Shown: in pieces, positions 57,095 through 64,000 of the stretch | Position numbering within the stretch: position 1 is the first letter of the stretch | Layout: every line of letters begins with the position of its first letter | Source: Colimorpha sp045222295 | GTDB taxonomy: Bacteria; Bacteroidota; Bacteroidia; Bacteroidales; P3 | Reading direction: 5' to 3' | Assembly (NCBI GenBank): GCA_045222295.1 | Contig: JBGUXP010000006.1 | Location: 248,001-312,000, forward strand | Length of the DNA stretch: 64,000 nt | The notes under the pieces: generated by a model | What the model was told of the DNA's origin: nothing | What the model saw: only the letters and a program-made list of their open reading frames with translations | Databases searched by the model: none | Program-made: the position numbers and the translations under genes

Positions 57095-57126
57095 GAAAGC
57101 CGAGACCATTGCTGGCCTCGGCTTTC
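57095..57126 (+). terminator. Rho-independent terminator
   Basis: GAAAGCCGAG (57095-57104) pairs with CTCGGCTTTC (57117-57126); a T-rich stretch follows. It is about 90 bases after the CDF gene. Confidence 0.8.
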
Positions 57127-57151
57127 GTCGTTTTAGTGTGTTGATGCAGGT

Positions 57152-57274
57152 TTACATCTCGCTCAGTTTCTTGTATCCCTCGTAGCGCAGTTTGGCGTTG
57201 CGCTCGGTGGCGACAAAGAGTTCTTCGGCCTCTTGGGGGAAGGTCTTCATCAGCGAGTTGTAGCGCACCTCGCC
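57152..57274 (-). pseudogene. nifJ: 3' end of pyruvate:ferredoxin oxidoreductase gene (remnant)
   Basis: The last 41 codons on the minus strand read MGEVRYNSLMKTFPQEAEEL, FVATERNAKLRYEGYKKL, SEM, matching the C-terminus of pyruvate:ferredoxin (flavodoxin) oxidoreductase. The other roughly 1140 residues are absent: homology stops at about 57275, at the centre of an inverted repeat. The 134-codon frame running to 57556 is a fusion of this tail with unrelated DNA. Confidence 0.75.
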
Positions 57275-57288
57275 CATTTTCCTTATTT

Positions 57289-57411
57289 GTGCGCTACAAC
57301 TCTGTCCATATTCCATAGACCTTCCCGCAGGAGGCCGTAAAAAGAACTCTTCGTCGCCACGGCAATGCCAAGGCTGCGCGTAGGGGATAGAAGAAGCTTT
57401 CCGAGCTTTAA
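57289..57411 (+). pseudogene. Decayed inverted copy of the same gene tail
   Basis: Read on the + strand from GTG at 57289: VRYNSVHIP-stop-TFPQEA, then NAK, stop, KKLSEL and a final TAA at 57409-57411. It has the same length as the intact tail on the other strand, with two internal stops and scattered changes. The innermost 13 bp (57256-57268 with 57289-57301) are a perfect palindrome around a 20-base centre. Confidence 0.75.
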
Positions 57412-57548
57412 TCGTCTGTGGTGCGCGTCGCGACGCAATGGGGGCAACGCATAATAGCGCCGACGGCAGTATGCCGACGGACAGGCTTGCACCGGCAACA
57501 GCAGAGGACGGCCCCATCGGGCACCCTTTCATTTTACTATTCAATAGA
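57412..57548. other. Gene-free stretch with small repeats
   Basis: No gene supported. It contains a perfect palindrome GCGTCGCGACGC (about 57427-57438) and GCCGACGG twice (about 57452 and 57473). It looks like dispersed repeat DNA adjoining the decayed gene tail. Confidence 0.5.
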
Positions 57549-57661
57549 TACGCCATTTGTAACGCTATTCAATATTTTTTTGTAACGCCATTTTCAATTT
57601 TTTATTGTATTTGAACGCCATTTTGAAACAAATAAAAAAGTCCTTGTTTTGAACGCCATTT
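57549..57661. repeat. Interspersed ACGCCATTTT direct repeats
   Basis: ACGCCATTT(T) or a close variant (ACGCTATTC) occurs at 57549, 57561, 57584, 57614 and 57652 in AT-rich DNA. Spacing is irregular (12, 23, 30, 38). No gene here; iteron-like or transposon-edge sequence are possibilities. Confidence 0.6.
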
Positions 57662-57726
57662 TCTGAACACATAATATTCCGCTTATACCGTTTTGTGTGG
57701 GGATGTGAGTGGGGTAAATACATTTG

Positions 57727-57754
57727 CATTTCACGTTTGACGTTTCACATTCGT
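57727..57754. repeat. Heptamer-type repeat
   Basis: CATTTCA, CGTTTGA, CGTTTCA, CATTCGT in a row. A second CATTTCACATT lies near 57821. The rest of 57662-57840 is non-coding, low-complexity DNA. Confidence 0.7.
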
Positions 57755-57848
57755 CTACGCTCCTGCATCTCGGCAAAGCTCAAGTAAACTTGGCTCTGCA
57801 CTCGACTTTCGGAGCTCCCACATTTCACATTCTCCGAGGAGGAAAACA

Positions 57849-57877
57849 ACATCCCGCCTCGTAGAGGGGCGGGATGT
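57849..57877 (-). terminator. Terminator of the chimeric ferredoxin-type gene
   Basis: ACATCCCGCC (57849-57858) pairs with GGCGGGATGT (57868-57877); on the minus strand TTGTTTT follows. Confidence 0.8.
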
Positions 57878-57916
57878 GCTGATTGGTTATGGTTGGCTTC
57901 GGACTTGGAGTGCCGA

Positions 57917-58480
57917 TTAACTCATGCCGTCGTCGCCTCCTGCGTCGGTGAAGTTGGCGGTAACGGTGGTGTTGGCGGCGGGCATGTTGAACTTGCTGTT
58001 CTGCACAGAGGTGTTGCCGCTGCCGGAGTTCATCACAATGCCACTGAGCTGCTTGCCGCTGGCAGGGGTGGCGGTGAGTCGCACCTCCGCACCTGCGGCC
58101 ACCTGGCTACCGCTGGCCACAGCGTTGCCGTTGACAGTGGCGGTGAGGGTGCCGCTGCCGGAAGGGCTGACCCCGAGAGTGAGGACATAGTTACCCTGAG
58201 TGCTGTTGCCACCCGACCCACTGCCGCTGTTGCCGCCGGTGCCGCCACTCTGGGTACCGTCGCCCGCGATGGTCAGCAGGGCGCGGACGGTGTCGATTTC
58301 GCTGTGCTCTATCTTGGCTTTCTGCGGGCACACCTTGGTGCAGTGGCCACAAAGGATACAGTGTTCCTCTATGATTTGGGCGTGGTGGTCCTTGATGTTG
58401 ATGGCCTTCACAGGGCACTCACGCAGGCAACGGTAGCAGTCCTTACACTGCACCGGCTTGAATTCCAAATATTCTGACAT
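57917..58480 (-). CDS. Chimera: 2x[4Fe-4S] start of an Fe-hydrogenase-like protein joined to a beta-repeat domain
   Basis: 187 residues. Residues 1-69 are a dicluster ferredoxin (Cys12, 15, 18, 22 and Cys41, 44, 47, 51) like the N-terminus of [FeFe]-hydrogenase-type proteins that follow a [2Fe-2S] gene in anaerobes. At about residue 70 (near 58273) this breaks into a Gly/Ser linker and an InlB-B-repeat-like extracellular domain (SGSGTLTATVNGNAVASGSQ, FNMPAANTTVTANFTD). A cytoplasmic redox module without signal peptide joined to a secreted-type domain makes no obvious sense. The catalytic H-cluster domain is missing. A deletion fusion or an assembly error is likely. Confidence 0.7.
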   Translation of the reverse strand: MSEYLEFKPVQCKDCYRCLRECPVKAINIKDHHAQIIEEHCILCGHCTKVCPQKAKIEHSEIDTVRALLTIAGDGTQSGGTGGNSGSGSGGNSTQGNYVLTLGVSPSGSGTLTATVNGNAVASGSQVAAGAEVRLTATPASGKQLSGIVMNSGSGNTSVQNSKFNMPAANTTVTANFTDAGGDDGMS

Positions 58481-58779
58481 CAGGCATTAAATATTTTGGG
58501 AAACACTTCTTTGGCAAACAGCTCCTCGACATTTTCGGAGTTCACCCCATGCAAGATGAATCCTTCGGGAGTTTCCTCCACCTGCGGACCTTTTTCGGCA
58601 GCCTCCATCTCTTCGCAGCACACCGTCACCCCTTTGGCGCAGTGGCCCAGACAGAAGCTGGCTTGCAGTTCCACAACGTCCTCGACGTCGTATTTTTTCA
58701 ACACGGCCTTGAATGCCTCGATGACATCATAAGATCCTTTCAGGTGGCACGAACTGCCTACACAAACTTTTATTGTCAT
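58480..58779 (-). CDS. [2Fe-2S] thioredoxin-like ferredoxin (NuoE-like)
   Basis: 99 residues. The four cluster ligands are Cys6 and Cys11 (CVGSSCHLKG) and Cys43 and Cys47 (FCLGHCAKG), as in NuoE/HydA-gamma type subunits. Its stop shares one base with the start of the chimeric gene (TGATG). In relatives it would pass electrons to a hydrogenase-type partner; here that partner is truncated. A 13-base tandem repeat (about 58808-58834) lies in its leader. Confidence 0.85.
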   Translation of the reverse strand: MTIKVCVGSSCHLKGSYDVIEAFKAVLKKYDVEDVVELQASFCLGHCAKGVTVCCEEMEAAEKGPQVEETPEGFILHGVNSENVEELFAKEVFPKIFNA

Positions 58780-58981
58780 ATTTTCTTCGTCTTTATTATT
58801 AATATTCTTTATAAACTAACTTTATAAACTAATTGATATTACGCAAAATAAATTGCAAAATCCTCATCGCGGGAGTTTTTGCATAGATATGAAAAAATAT
58901 TAAATCAAACTTTTTTTATCGAATAAAAGAGTATTGTTAATGTTTCTTATTTAGATTTTCACCATTAAAAGGATTAGTCTT

Positions 58982-60301
58982 TCACTCTTTGAGACGGGGC
59001 AGTAGGAGGAGACACATAACGATGCCGACGGCGAGGCCCCAGGCAGCACCGCGCGAGGCGAGGATGGCAGCCATCACACCGGCAATGCCAAGATCAAGAG
59101 GCGTCCGTGCTTTGGTGATGCCTACACGGAAAGATACAAATCCTTGTATTAGCAGCGTGGAGGCCAGCGCTACGCCGAGGATGGGCTTGACGAGCGTGAC
59201 GATAGGCAACAGGAAATAGCCCGTCAGGGTGCCGAAACGGAACGACCCCGCGCCGGAAAGAATGGAGTCCATGGCCTTGCGCCCTTTCTTGTAGCGGTCG
59301 CAGATGACCACCTGCATAGCAGCCCACAGCGGGCCGCACATGGTGAGGTCGGGACCGATGACGGACATCACCATGTTGCGTAGGCCGAAGATGATATGCG
59401 AGCGGTTTGGGTTGTAGTCGACTTTTTCGTCGGGGCGCTTCTCGGCACAATCCTCGATAAGCGCCTTCGCTTGTATCATGTCGCCAAAGAGGACAATATA
59501 TGTGGAAAGGACGACAGGAATGGCGGTGAGGAACATCTTGGCAGGCGGCAGGCCGAGACCGAAGATTGTCCACTCGCGCCATACGCCAATGAAGTTGGGC
59601 TTTACCAGACCCCATTCCACTGTAGGCCACGGTGTCTCAAGCACCAGCGGCCCGATGAGGATGGCTAACACCATGATGGGCAGGATGCCCATGTCGGAGA
59701 TGAACTTGGCCACGCGGTTGCGTCCGGCCAACACGCGGAAGGTGTTGGAGAAAAGGAGGAAGAAGCCGATGGCCATGCAGATGCCTATGGTGAGGGGTGT
59801 CTTGTCGAAATGGCTGCCGGTCTTGAACACCACGATGACGGCGGCGATGCCGGCACCCACGATGATTCCGGCTTGCATGGCGTTGGGCACAATCTTTATC
59901 ATCTTGCGTCCCAGCCCCGAGGCTCCAAGCACGAAGGCCAGGAATCCCAGCATAAACTCGAAGGCGATGAGGGCGTGCATACGGTCGGGTCCCGGCTCAA
60001 ACTGACTGACATACAGTATCAGTATCGGTATGGCTGGCGTGACCCATCCCGGCACCACGGGGTCGCCCAGCAGGACGTGGGTACAGTAGAGGATGCCATT
60101 GAGGATAACGATGGTGATGGCGATGTCGAACGGCATTCCGAGGTACTCCTGCAGCATCGGCACGGCACTCAAACAGACGGCACACACCAGCAGTCCCTGC
60201 ACATAGTCGGGCCACGCGAACTTGTAGTGGACGAAAGGGATGCGCAGCTTGAAAGGTCCCAGCGGGGTATAGGGCTGTTCCGCCCCGAAGTCTCGTTTCA
60301 T
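58982..60301 (-). CDS. NCS2/SulP-like membrane permease
   Basis: 439 residues with 12-14 hydrophobic segments. The layout and motifs (IVPNAMQAGIIVGAGIAAVI, VLSTYIVLFGDMIQAKAL, VIGPDLTMCGPLWAAMQVVI) point to the nucleobase/sulfate (UraA-SulP) fold. The substrate is unknown. It is encoded 6 bases after marC on the same strand, so it is probably the last gene of this transcript. Confidence 0.75.
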   Translation of the reverse strand: MKRDFGAEQPYTPLGPFKLRIPFVHYKFAWPDYVQGLLVCAVCLSAVPMLQEYLGMPFDIAITIVILNGILYCTHVLLGDPVVPGWVTPAIPILILYVSQFEPGPDRMHALIAFEFMLGFLAFVLGASGLGRKMIKIVPNAMQAGIIVGAGIAAVIVVFKTGSHFDKTPLTIGICMAIGFFLLFSNTFRVLAGRNRVAKFISDMGILPIMVLAILIGPLVLETPWPTVEWGLVKPNFIGVWREWTIFGLGLPPAKMFLTAIPVVLSTYIVLFGDMIQAKALIEDCAEKRPDEKVDYNPNRSHIIFGLRNMVMSVIGPDLTMCGPLWAAMQVVICDRYKKGRKAMDSILSGAGSFRFGTLTGYFLLPIVTLVKPILGVALASTLLIQGFVSFRVGITKARTPLDLGIAGVMAAILASRGAAWGLAVGIVMCLLLLPRLKE

Positions 60302-60307
60302 ATCGGA

Positions 60308-60889
60308 TTACGTTAGGTGGAATATCAACTGAAGGTTGTTGCTGAAGAGTTTAACAGCCATAGCCAGCAGGATGACGCCGAAGAATTTGCGCAGCACATA
60401 GATGATGTCGGCACCGAGCCAGTGGGTGATTTTGTCGAGGTAACGCAGGACGATGTAGTCGATGACGATATTGAGGAATAGGCCTATCATGATGTTGACC
60501 GTGGCGTACTCGGCGTGGAGCGAGATGAAGGCGGTGATGGCTCCCGGCCCGGCGATGAGGGGGAAGGCGATAGGAACGATGCTGGCACCCGACGAGGTGG
60601 GCTCATTCTTGATGATGTCGCGTCCCAGAATCATCTCGAAGGCGAGAATGAAGAGCACCACCGAACCGGCCACAGCAAACGAAGGCATATCGATGCCGAA
60701 GAGTTTTAAAAGCGCGTCGCCGAGGAAATAGAAGCCCACGAAGAGCAGCAGCGCCGCGCCGGTGGCCTGGAAAGGTTTAATCTTCGACCCCTTGTCGCGC
60801 ATCGAGACGAAGATGGGAATGGAACCCGTGATGTCGATGATGGCGAACATCACGAGGAAAGTGCTGAATATTTCTACAAGATTGAACAT
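60308..60889 (-). CDS. MarC family integral membrane protein
   Basis: 193 residues from the ATG at 60889; the longer open frame upstream overlaps sucD and is rejected. About six membrane spans; MarC signature IIDITGSIPIFVSM, and FPLIAGPGAITAFISL. Function of MarC proteins is unknown despite the old link with multiple antibiotic resistance. Confidence 0.9.
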   Translation of the reverse strand: MFNLVEIFSTFLVMFAIIDITGSIPIFVSMRDKGSKIKPFQATGAALLLFVGFYFLGDALLKLFGIDMPSFAVAGSVVLFILAFEMILGRDIIKNEPTSSGASIVPIAFPLIAGPGAITAFISLHAEYATVNIMIGLFLNIVIDYIVLRYLDKITHWLGADIIYVLRKFFGVILLAMAVKLFSNNLQLIFHLT

Positions 60890-60908
60890 GGCTTTTTTTG
60901 AATGACAA

Positions 60909-60940
60909 GGGGCGAGCCGAAACAATGCACAACTCGCCCC
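60909..60940. other. Hairpin between sucD and marC
   Basis: GGGGCGAG (60909-60916) pairs with CTCGCCCC (60933-60940); flanking GACA/TGTC extends the stem. There is no T-run on the minus strand, so it may be a processing or pausing site rather than a full terminator. Confidence 0.55.
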
Positions 60941-60968
60941 CCTGTCGGATAAGATGATTAGTTTAGCA

Positions 60969-62327
60969 TCAATTCCAAATCTCCTCGTCGCTGGGAACGC
61001 GCATGCGGGTCTGCAGCGGGGCGACGCGGGTGATATTGAGGAGGTGTTTGAAAGTAAAATTCTCGCTGATGGAGTTGCCGCCCCAAGAGCCGCAGCCGAG
61101 GGTGTTGGTGACGGGGAGGCCGTTCTGGATGCTGCCGCCGGCGGTGGTGGCGCAGATGGCGTTGACAATAAGGCGCGAGACGCTGAGTTCCGAGCCAGCC
61201 TTGATGATGTTGGCCTGGCTGTTCGAGTGGAGACCGGCGGTGTGGCCCTTGCCCTCGTAGCTGAGGTTGGTCTGCGCAATTTCGATGGCCTGCTCGAAGT
61301 ACTGGTAGGGGAACGCGGCCATCACCGGGCACATCTTCTCCTTGCTGATGGGGTCGTCGACGCCGAAGCGACCGTTGCTCTCGACGACAAGAATCTTGGT
61401 GTTCTCCGGCACCTCGAAACCAGCCTTGCGGGCAATCTTCACGGCACTCTGTCCGACGACGTCGCGGGCGGTGTGACCGTCCTCGAAGATGGCGGCAATG
61501 ACGTTTTCGCGCTCACTTTCGTTGCAGACGTAAGCGCGGTTGACGCGGAAGCCGGCCATCACCTCGTCGCGGTGTTCGCGGGGATAGATGCAGCTCTGCT
61601 CACCCGAGCAGATGATGCCGTTGTCGAACGAGCGGCCGGTGACGAGTTTGCTGGTGGCCAGCTCGTAGTCGATGTCGCGGTCGAGGATAACCTGAACGTT
61701 ACCGGCTCCAACACCGAACGAGGGTTTTCCGCTACTGTAGGCACTCTTCACCATCGGCATACCGCCGGTGGCCACCGTGACGTCGCACTTGGCCATCAGC
61801 TCCTGCGTCTTTTCGAGGGTAGGCTCACGCACAATCTGCACCATGCCTTCGGGCAGGTCGACGGCTTGCAGAGCCTCGCAGATGAGGTCGACAGCCTTGG
61901 TGGAGCAGACTTTCGACTTGGGATGCGGGCTGATGATGATGGCGTTGCGGCTCTTGAGAGCGAAGGCAATCTTCGACATGGGAGTGACGATGGGGTTGGT
62001 CATGGGAGTTACGCCGGCCACCACGCCGATGGGCTTGGCAATCTCGATGAGGCCGGTGCGCTCGTCAATGCTGAGGATGCCCATGGACTTCTTGGCGTGG
62101 AGGTCCCACCAAACGCCTTTCGACTTGTTGCGGTTCTTGGCCACCTTGTCCTCATAGACACCCATCTGGGTCTCGTCGACGGCCATGCGGGCCAGCTCCT
62201 CGGCATGGTCGTAGATGGTCTTGGTGGTGATTTTCACGGCGGCATCGACATCGTCCTGGTCGAAGTGGCGCACATAGACGGCCTGCGCTTCGCGGGCCTT
62301 GGCAATCATTTGTTCAATCTCTGACAT
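60969..62327 (-). CDS. sucD: Succinate-semialdehyde dehydrogenase (CoA-acylating)
   Basis: 452 residues of the acylating aldehyde dehydrogenase family. The catalytic Cys240 lies in NGIICSGEQSCIYP; cofactor-binding blocks GVVAGVTPMTNPIVTPMSK and GVGAGNVQV are present. With 4hbD and the CoA-transferase next to it, it is best read as SucD, reducing succinyl-CoA to succinate semialdehyde, as in Porphyromonas gingivalis and Clostridium kluyveri. An acetaldehyde dehydrogenase role is less likely in this context. Confidence 0.9.
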   Translation of the reverse strand: MSEIEQMIAKAREAQAVYVRHFDQDDVDAAVKITTKTIYDHAEELARMAVDETQMGVYEDKVAKNRNKSKGVWWDLHAKKSMGILSIDERTGLIEIAKPIGVVAGVTPMTNPIVTPMSKIAFALKSRNAIIISPHPKSKVCSTKAVDLICEALQAVDLPEGMVQIVREPTLEKTQELMAKCDVTVATGGMPMVKSAYSSGKPSFGVGAGNVQVILDRDIDYELATSKLVTGRSFDNGIICSGEQSCIYPREHRDEVMAGFRVNRAYVCNESERENVIAAIFEDGHTARDVVGQSAVKIARKAGFEVPENTKILVVESNGRFGVDDPISKEKMCPVMAAFPYQYFEQAIEIAQTNLSYEGKGHTAGLHSNSQANIIKAGSELSVSRLIVNAICATTAGGSIQNGLPVTNTLGCGSWGGNSISENFTFKHLLNITRVAPLQTRMRVPSDEEIWN

Positions 62328-62362
62328 TTCTATCTTGTTTTACTTTGTTTTAAAAAAAAGAA

Positions 62363-62446
62363 GGGGGAAATATAAAAGTCACTATTATGATGACACCTTC
62401 TAAATTGTACTTTTATAATATTAATCCATAGTATAGGGTTTCCCCC
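62363..62446. repeat. Nested inverted repeat between 4hbD and sucD
   Basis: GGGGGAAA (62363-62370) pairs with TTTCCCCC (62439-62446), and TATAAAAGT (62371-62379) with ACTTTTATA (62409-62417). It could set the relative expression of the two genes or be a small mobile insert. Confidence 0.6.
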
Positions 62447-62466
62447 TGTCTATCATTTAATACGTA

Positions 62467-63582
62467 TTAAAAGAGTTCCTTGTAAACGTTGAGGATTTCC
62501 TCGCGGCTGAGCGGCACGTAGTTGTTGCCCAGCAGGCGTTGCTGGGTAGTGAGGACACTGTCGGCGAAGAGTTCGCACTCCTCGGCCTTCATGCCGTACT
62601 CGTGCAGCGGACGCTTGGCGACCATACAGGAGAGCACCTTGTCGAGCGCTGGATAGAGCACGGCTGGGTCGGACGGGCATCCGAGCAGCGAGGCGTAGAG
62701 GGCGTTGAGGTCGGCGATGGCACCGCTACCGTTCTTCTTGGCATAGAGGTTGAGGATATGCGTGAAGAACTGGTAGTTGCTCTCGCCGTGTGGCACGTGG
62801 TAGTTGCCGCCGAGGGGATAGCTCAGGGCGTGGACGGCGGCGCAACCCGCGTTGCCGAAAGCGATGCCGGCGTAGTTGCTGGCGCGGAGCATAGGCTCGA
62901 GGTGCTCAAGGCGATACTCGGGGCCTTTCTCGGCTATGCCCTTGAAGATGGGCAGAATGAGGCGGATGGCCTCGACGGAGAAGAGGCGCGTGTAGTCGTT
63001 GGCCTTGGGCGAGAGATAGCTCTCGGTGGCGTGGATGAGGGCGTCGATGGCGCTGAAGGCGTAGGGCTTGAAGGGCAGCGACGTGAGCAGCTCGGGGATG
63101 AGTACCGCGTCGTCGGCCAGGATGGCGTTGTCGGCCAAGCCGAGCTTGGTGTGGCGTGCCTTGAGTTCGGCGATGGAGATGTTGGTCACCTCGCTGCCGG
63201 TGCCGCAGGTGGTGGGCACGATGACAAGGCGTTTCTGCTTCACGATGGGAATCTTGCGTTCGAAGGCGTCGGTGACGTTGGGCAGGATGCCCAGTACGAA
63301 GATCTTGGAGATGTCGATGACGGTGCCGCCGCCGACAGCCACGATGCGGTCGAAGCTGACGCCTTTGAGGTCATCCATGATGTGCTGGATCATCTCGTCG
63401 CTGGGCTCGCCGAGGCCGTATTTTTCCTGCATCACGAAGTGGCACTTCAGGCCGAGCTTCTGGATGTAAGGCTCGTAGATGAACGACTGGGTGATGACCA
63501 GGTCGCTCTCGTCCAGCTGGAACTCGCGGGCAAACTGCTCGAAAGTGGCGAACTGGTGTATGTTGCTTTTTACTGTGAACAT
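62467..63582 (-). CDS. 4hbD: 4-hydroxybutyrate dehydrogenase (iron-type alcohol dehydrogenase)
   Basis: 371 residues of the iron-containing alcohol dehydrogenase family: VAVGGGTVIDISKIF (NAD loop), VPTTCGTGSEVTNISIAE, and metal-binding histidines in AVHALSYPLGGNYHVPHGES. Next to sucD it should reduce succinate semialdehyde to 4-hydroxybutyrate with NADH. Confidence 0.9.
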   Translation of the reverse strand: MFTVKSNIHQFATFEQFAREFQLDESDLVITQSFIYEPYIQKLGLKCHFVMQEKYGLGEPSDEMIQHIMDDLKGVSFDRIVAVGGGTVIDISKIFVLGILPNVTDAFERKIPIVKQKRLVIVPTTCGTGSEVTNISIAELKARHTKLGLADNAILADDAVLIPELLTSLPFKPYAFSAIDALIHATESYLSPKANDYTRLFSVEAIRLILPIFKGIAEKGPEYRLEHLEPMLRASNYAGIAFGNAGCAAVHALSYPLGGNYHVPHGESNYQFFTHILNLYAKKNGSGAIADLNALYASLLGCPSDPAVLYPALDKVLSCMVAKRPLHEYGMKAEECELFADSVLTTQQRLLGNNYVPLSREEILNVYKELF

Positions 63583-63673
63583 TGTTTTCTTTGTTTTTGA
63601 TTGGTGGTAGCGGTCTTGTTCTCTTTATGAAAAAATTAACTTGAACTGGAATGAGAGACCGCTACACGCGCAA

Positions 63674-64000
63674 TCATTTGTGGATATATAACTTTTCGAA
63701 ATCGGCACAGAGCTGGTCGCGGAAGTCGGGGTGGGCGATGGCGGTGAGGGCCTCGGCACGCTGGGCTATGGTCTTGCCCTTGAGGTGGGCGATGCCGTAC
63801 TCGGTGATGACGTAGTCCACATCGTTGCGCGAGGTGGTGACTGCTGCGCCGGGGGTGAGGGTGGCCACGATGCGGCTCACCTTGCCCTTGGCTGCCGTCG
63901 ACGGCATGGCCATAATGCTGCGTCCGCCCTTGCTCATAGCGGCGCCACGCACATAGTCCACTTGCCCGCCGGTGCCGCTGAACTGCTTGGTACCCATACT
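63674..64000 (-). CDS. abfT: 4-hydroxybutyrate CoA-transferase, C-terminal part
   Basis: 108 codons in view; the gene continues past the window edge. FSGTGGQVDYVRGAAMSKGG, PGAAVTTSRNDVDYVITEYG and AHPDFRDQL are hallmarks of the C-terminal domain of acetyl-CoA hydrolase/4-hydroxybutyrate CoA-transferases. The neighbours (4hbD, sucD) favour 4-hydroxybutyrate as substrate. Confidence 0.88.
   Translation of the reverse strand, partial: SMGTKQFSGTGGQVDYVRGAAMSKGGRSIMAMPSTAAKGKVSRIVATLTPGAAVTTSRNDVDYVITEYGIAHLKGKTIAQRAEALTAIAHPDFRDQLCADFEKLYIHK

Noticed and set aside
57275..57556. Upstream half of the 134-codon minus-strand frame containing the nifJ tail
   Set aside because: Reads through the inverted pseudogene copy and repeat DNA; only the last 41 codons have homology.
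57893..58477. 194-codon + strand frame over the chimeric gene
   Set aside because: Shadow; the minus strand has two complete 4Fe-4S cysteine sets.
60890..61279. N-terminal extension of the marC frame
   Set aside because: 130 residues of Ser/Ala/Pro-rich shadow sequence lying inside sucD; MarC homology starts at 60889.
60954..62324. 456-codon open frame antisense to sucD
   Set aside because: Composition shadow: codon-position GC bias of sucD keeps the opposite strand open; the translation is His/Asp/Gly-rich with no family.
62539..63600. 353-codon open frame antisense to 4hbD
   Set aside because: Shadow frame of low-complexity composition.

Overview
The window reads as a chromosomal segment from an anaerobic member of the Bacteroidetes, most likely order Bacteroidales; I cannot place the family. 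The evidence is: promoters of the TAnnTTTG (-7) type, few Shine-Dalgarno sites, type IX secretion and gliding-type genes (a C-terminal sorting domain, GldD, a PorE-like OmpA protein), many short lipoproteins, DUF4954, DUF6266 and BT4734-type families, and a sucD/4hbD/CoA-transferase cluster like that of Porphyromonas.

Layout. 1-13.6 kb: the tail of the S10 operon, then the spc and alpha operons (rplW' to rplQ, with secY, map, infA, rpmJ and rpoA), all on the + strand and closed by a strong terminator. 13.7-18.9 kb: an accessory block with an ECF sigma factor, a small membrane protein and a run of short secreted or lipoprotein genes, several broken, plus a duplicated 189-bp repeat. 19-22.6 kb: a DUF6266 gene carrying a palindromic insert, enolase and rsgA. 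22.7-27 kb: a secreted GH2 beta-galactosidase and a CNNM/CBS membrane protein. 27-39.4 kb (mostly - strand): miaA, a large OmpA/TPR/PD40 protein, clpX, rodA-mrdA, gldD, pcm-thiL, a SpoU methyltransferase and a second ECF sigma factor. 39.4-47.4 kb: a phased repeat array, a conserved unknown, tRNA-Glu, rpsT, DUF4954, nagB, rmuC, comM and sodB. 47.5-56 kb: a structured leader RNA and a small coiled-coil lipoprotein, yraN, a BT4734/PriCT-2 protein, the blc-rbr-COG0523 operon, and an AbiE-type toxin-antitoxin pair bracketed by a duplicated promoter. 56-58.8 kb: an HMA-CDF transporter followed by a zone of wrecked ferredoxin-metabolism genes (an inverted duplication of a pyruvate:ferredoxin oxidoreductase tail, and a chimeric hydrogenase-like gene). 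59-64 kb: a permease, MarC, and sucD, 4hbD and the 3' part of a 4-hydroxybutyrate CoA-transferase.

How the genes work together. The first 13.6 kb supplies ribosome, Sec translocon and RNA polymerase parts. clpX, rodA and mrdA serve proteolysis and cell elongation. gldD, the OmpA-family protein and the sorting-domain protein point to type IX secretion. blc, rbr and the COG0523 GTPase look like one envelope, peroxide and metal stress unit. The last cluster would convert succinyl-CoA through succinate semialdehyde and 4-hydroxybutyrate towards crotonyl-CoA and butyrate.

The strongest recurring oddity is short tandem arrays, mostly of period 7, whose sequence differs from place to place. Several lie in frame inside conserved genes (rsgA, a SpoU methyltransferase, DUF4954, a COG0523 GTPase). 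Other notable points are a TACAGA array phased at 11 bp, an apparently dead retropepsin-like domain on the OmpA protein, and a possible attenuator RNA at 47.8 kb. All calls come from reading the sequence; no database search or folding program was run.
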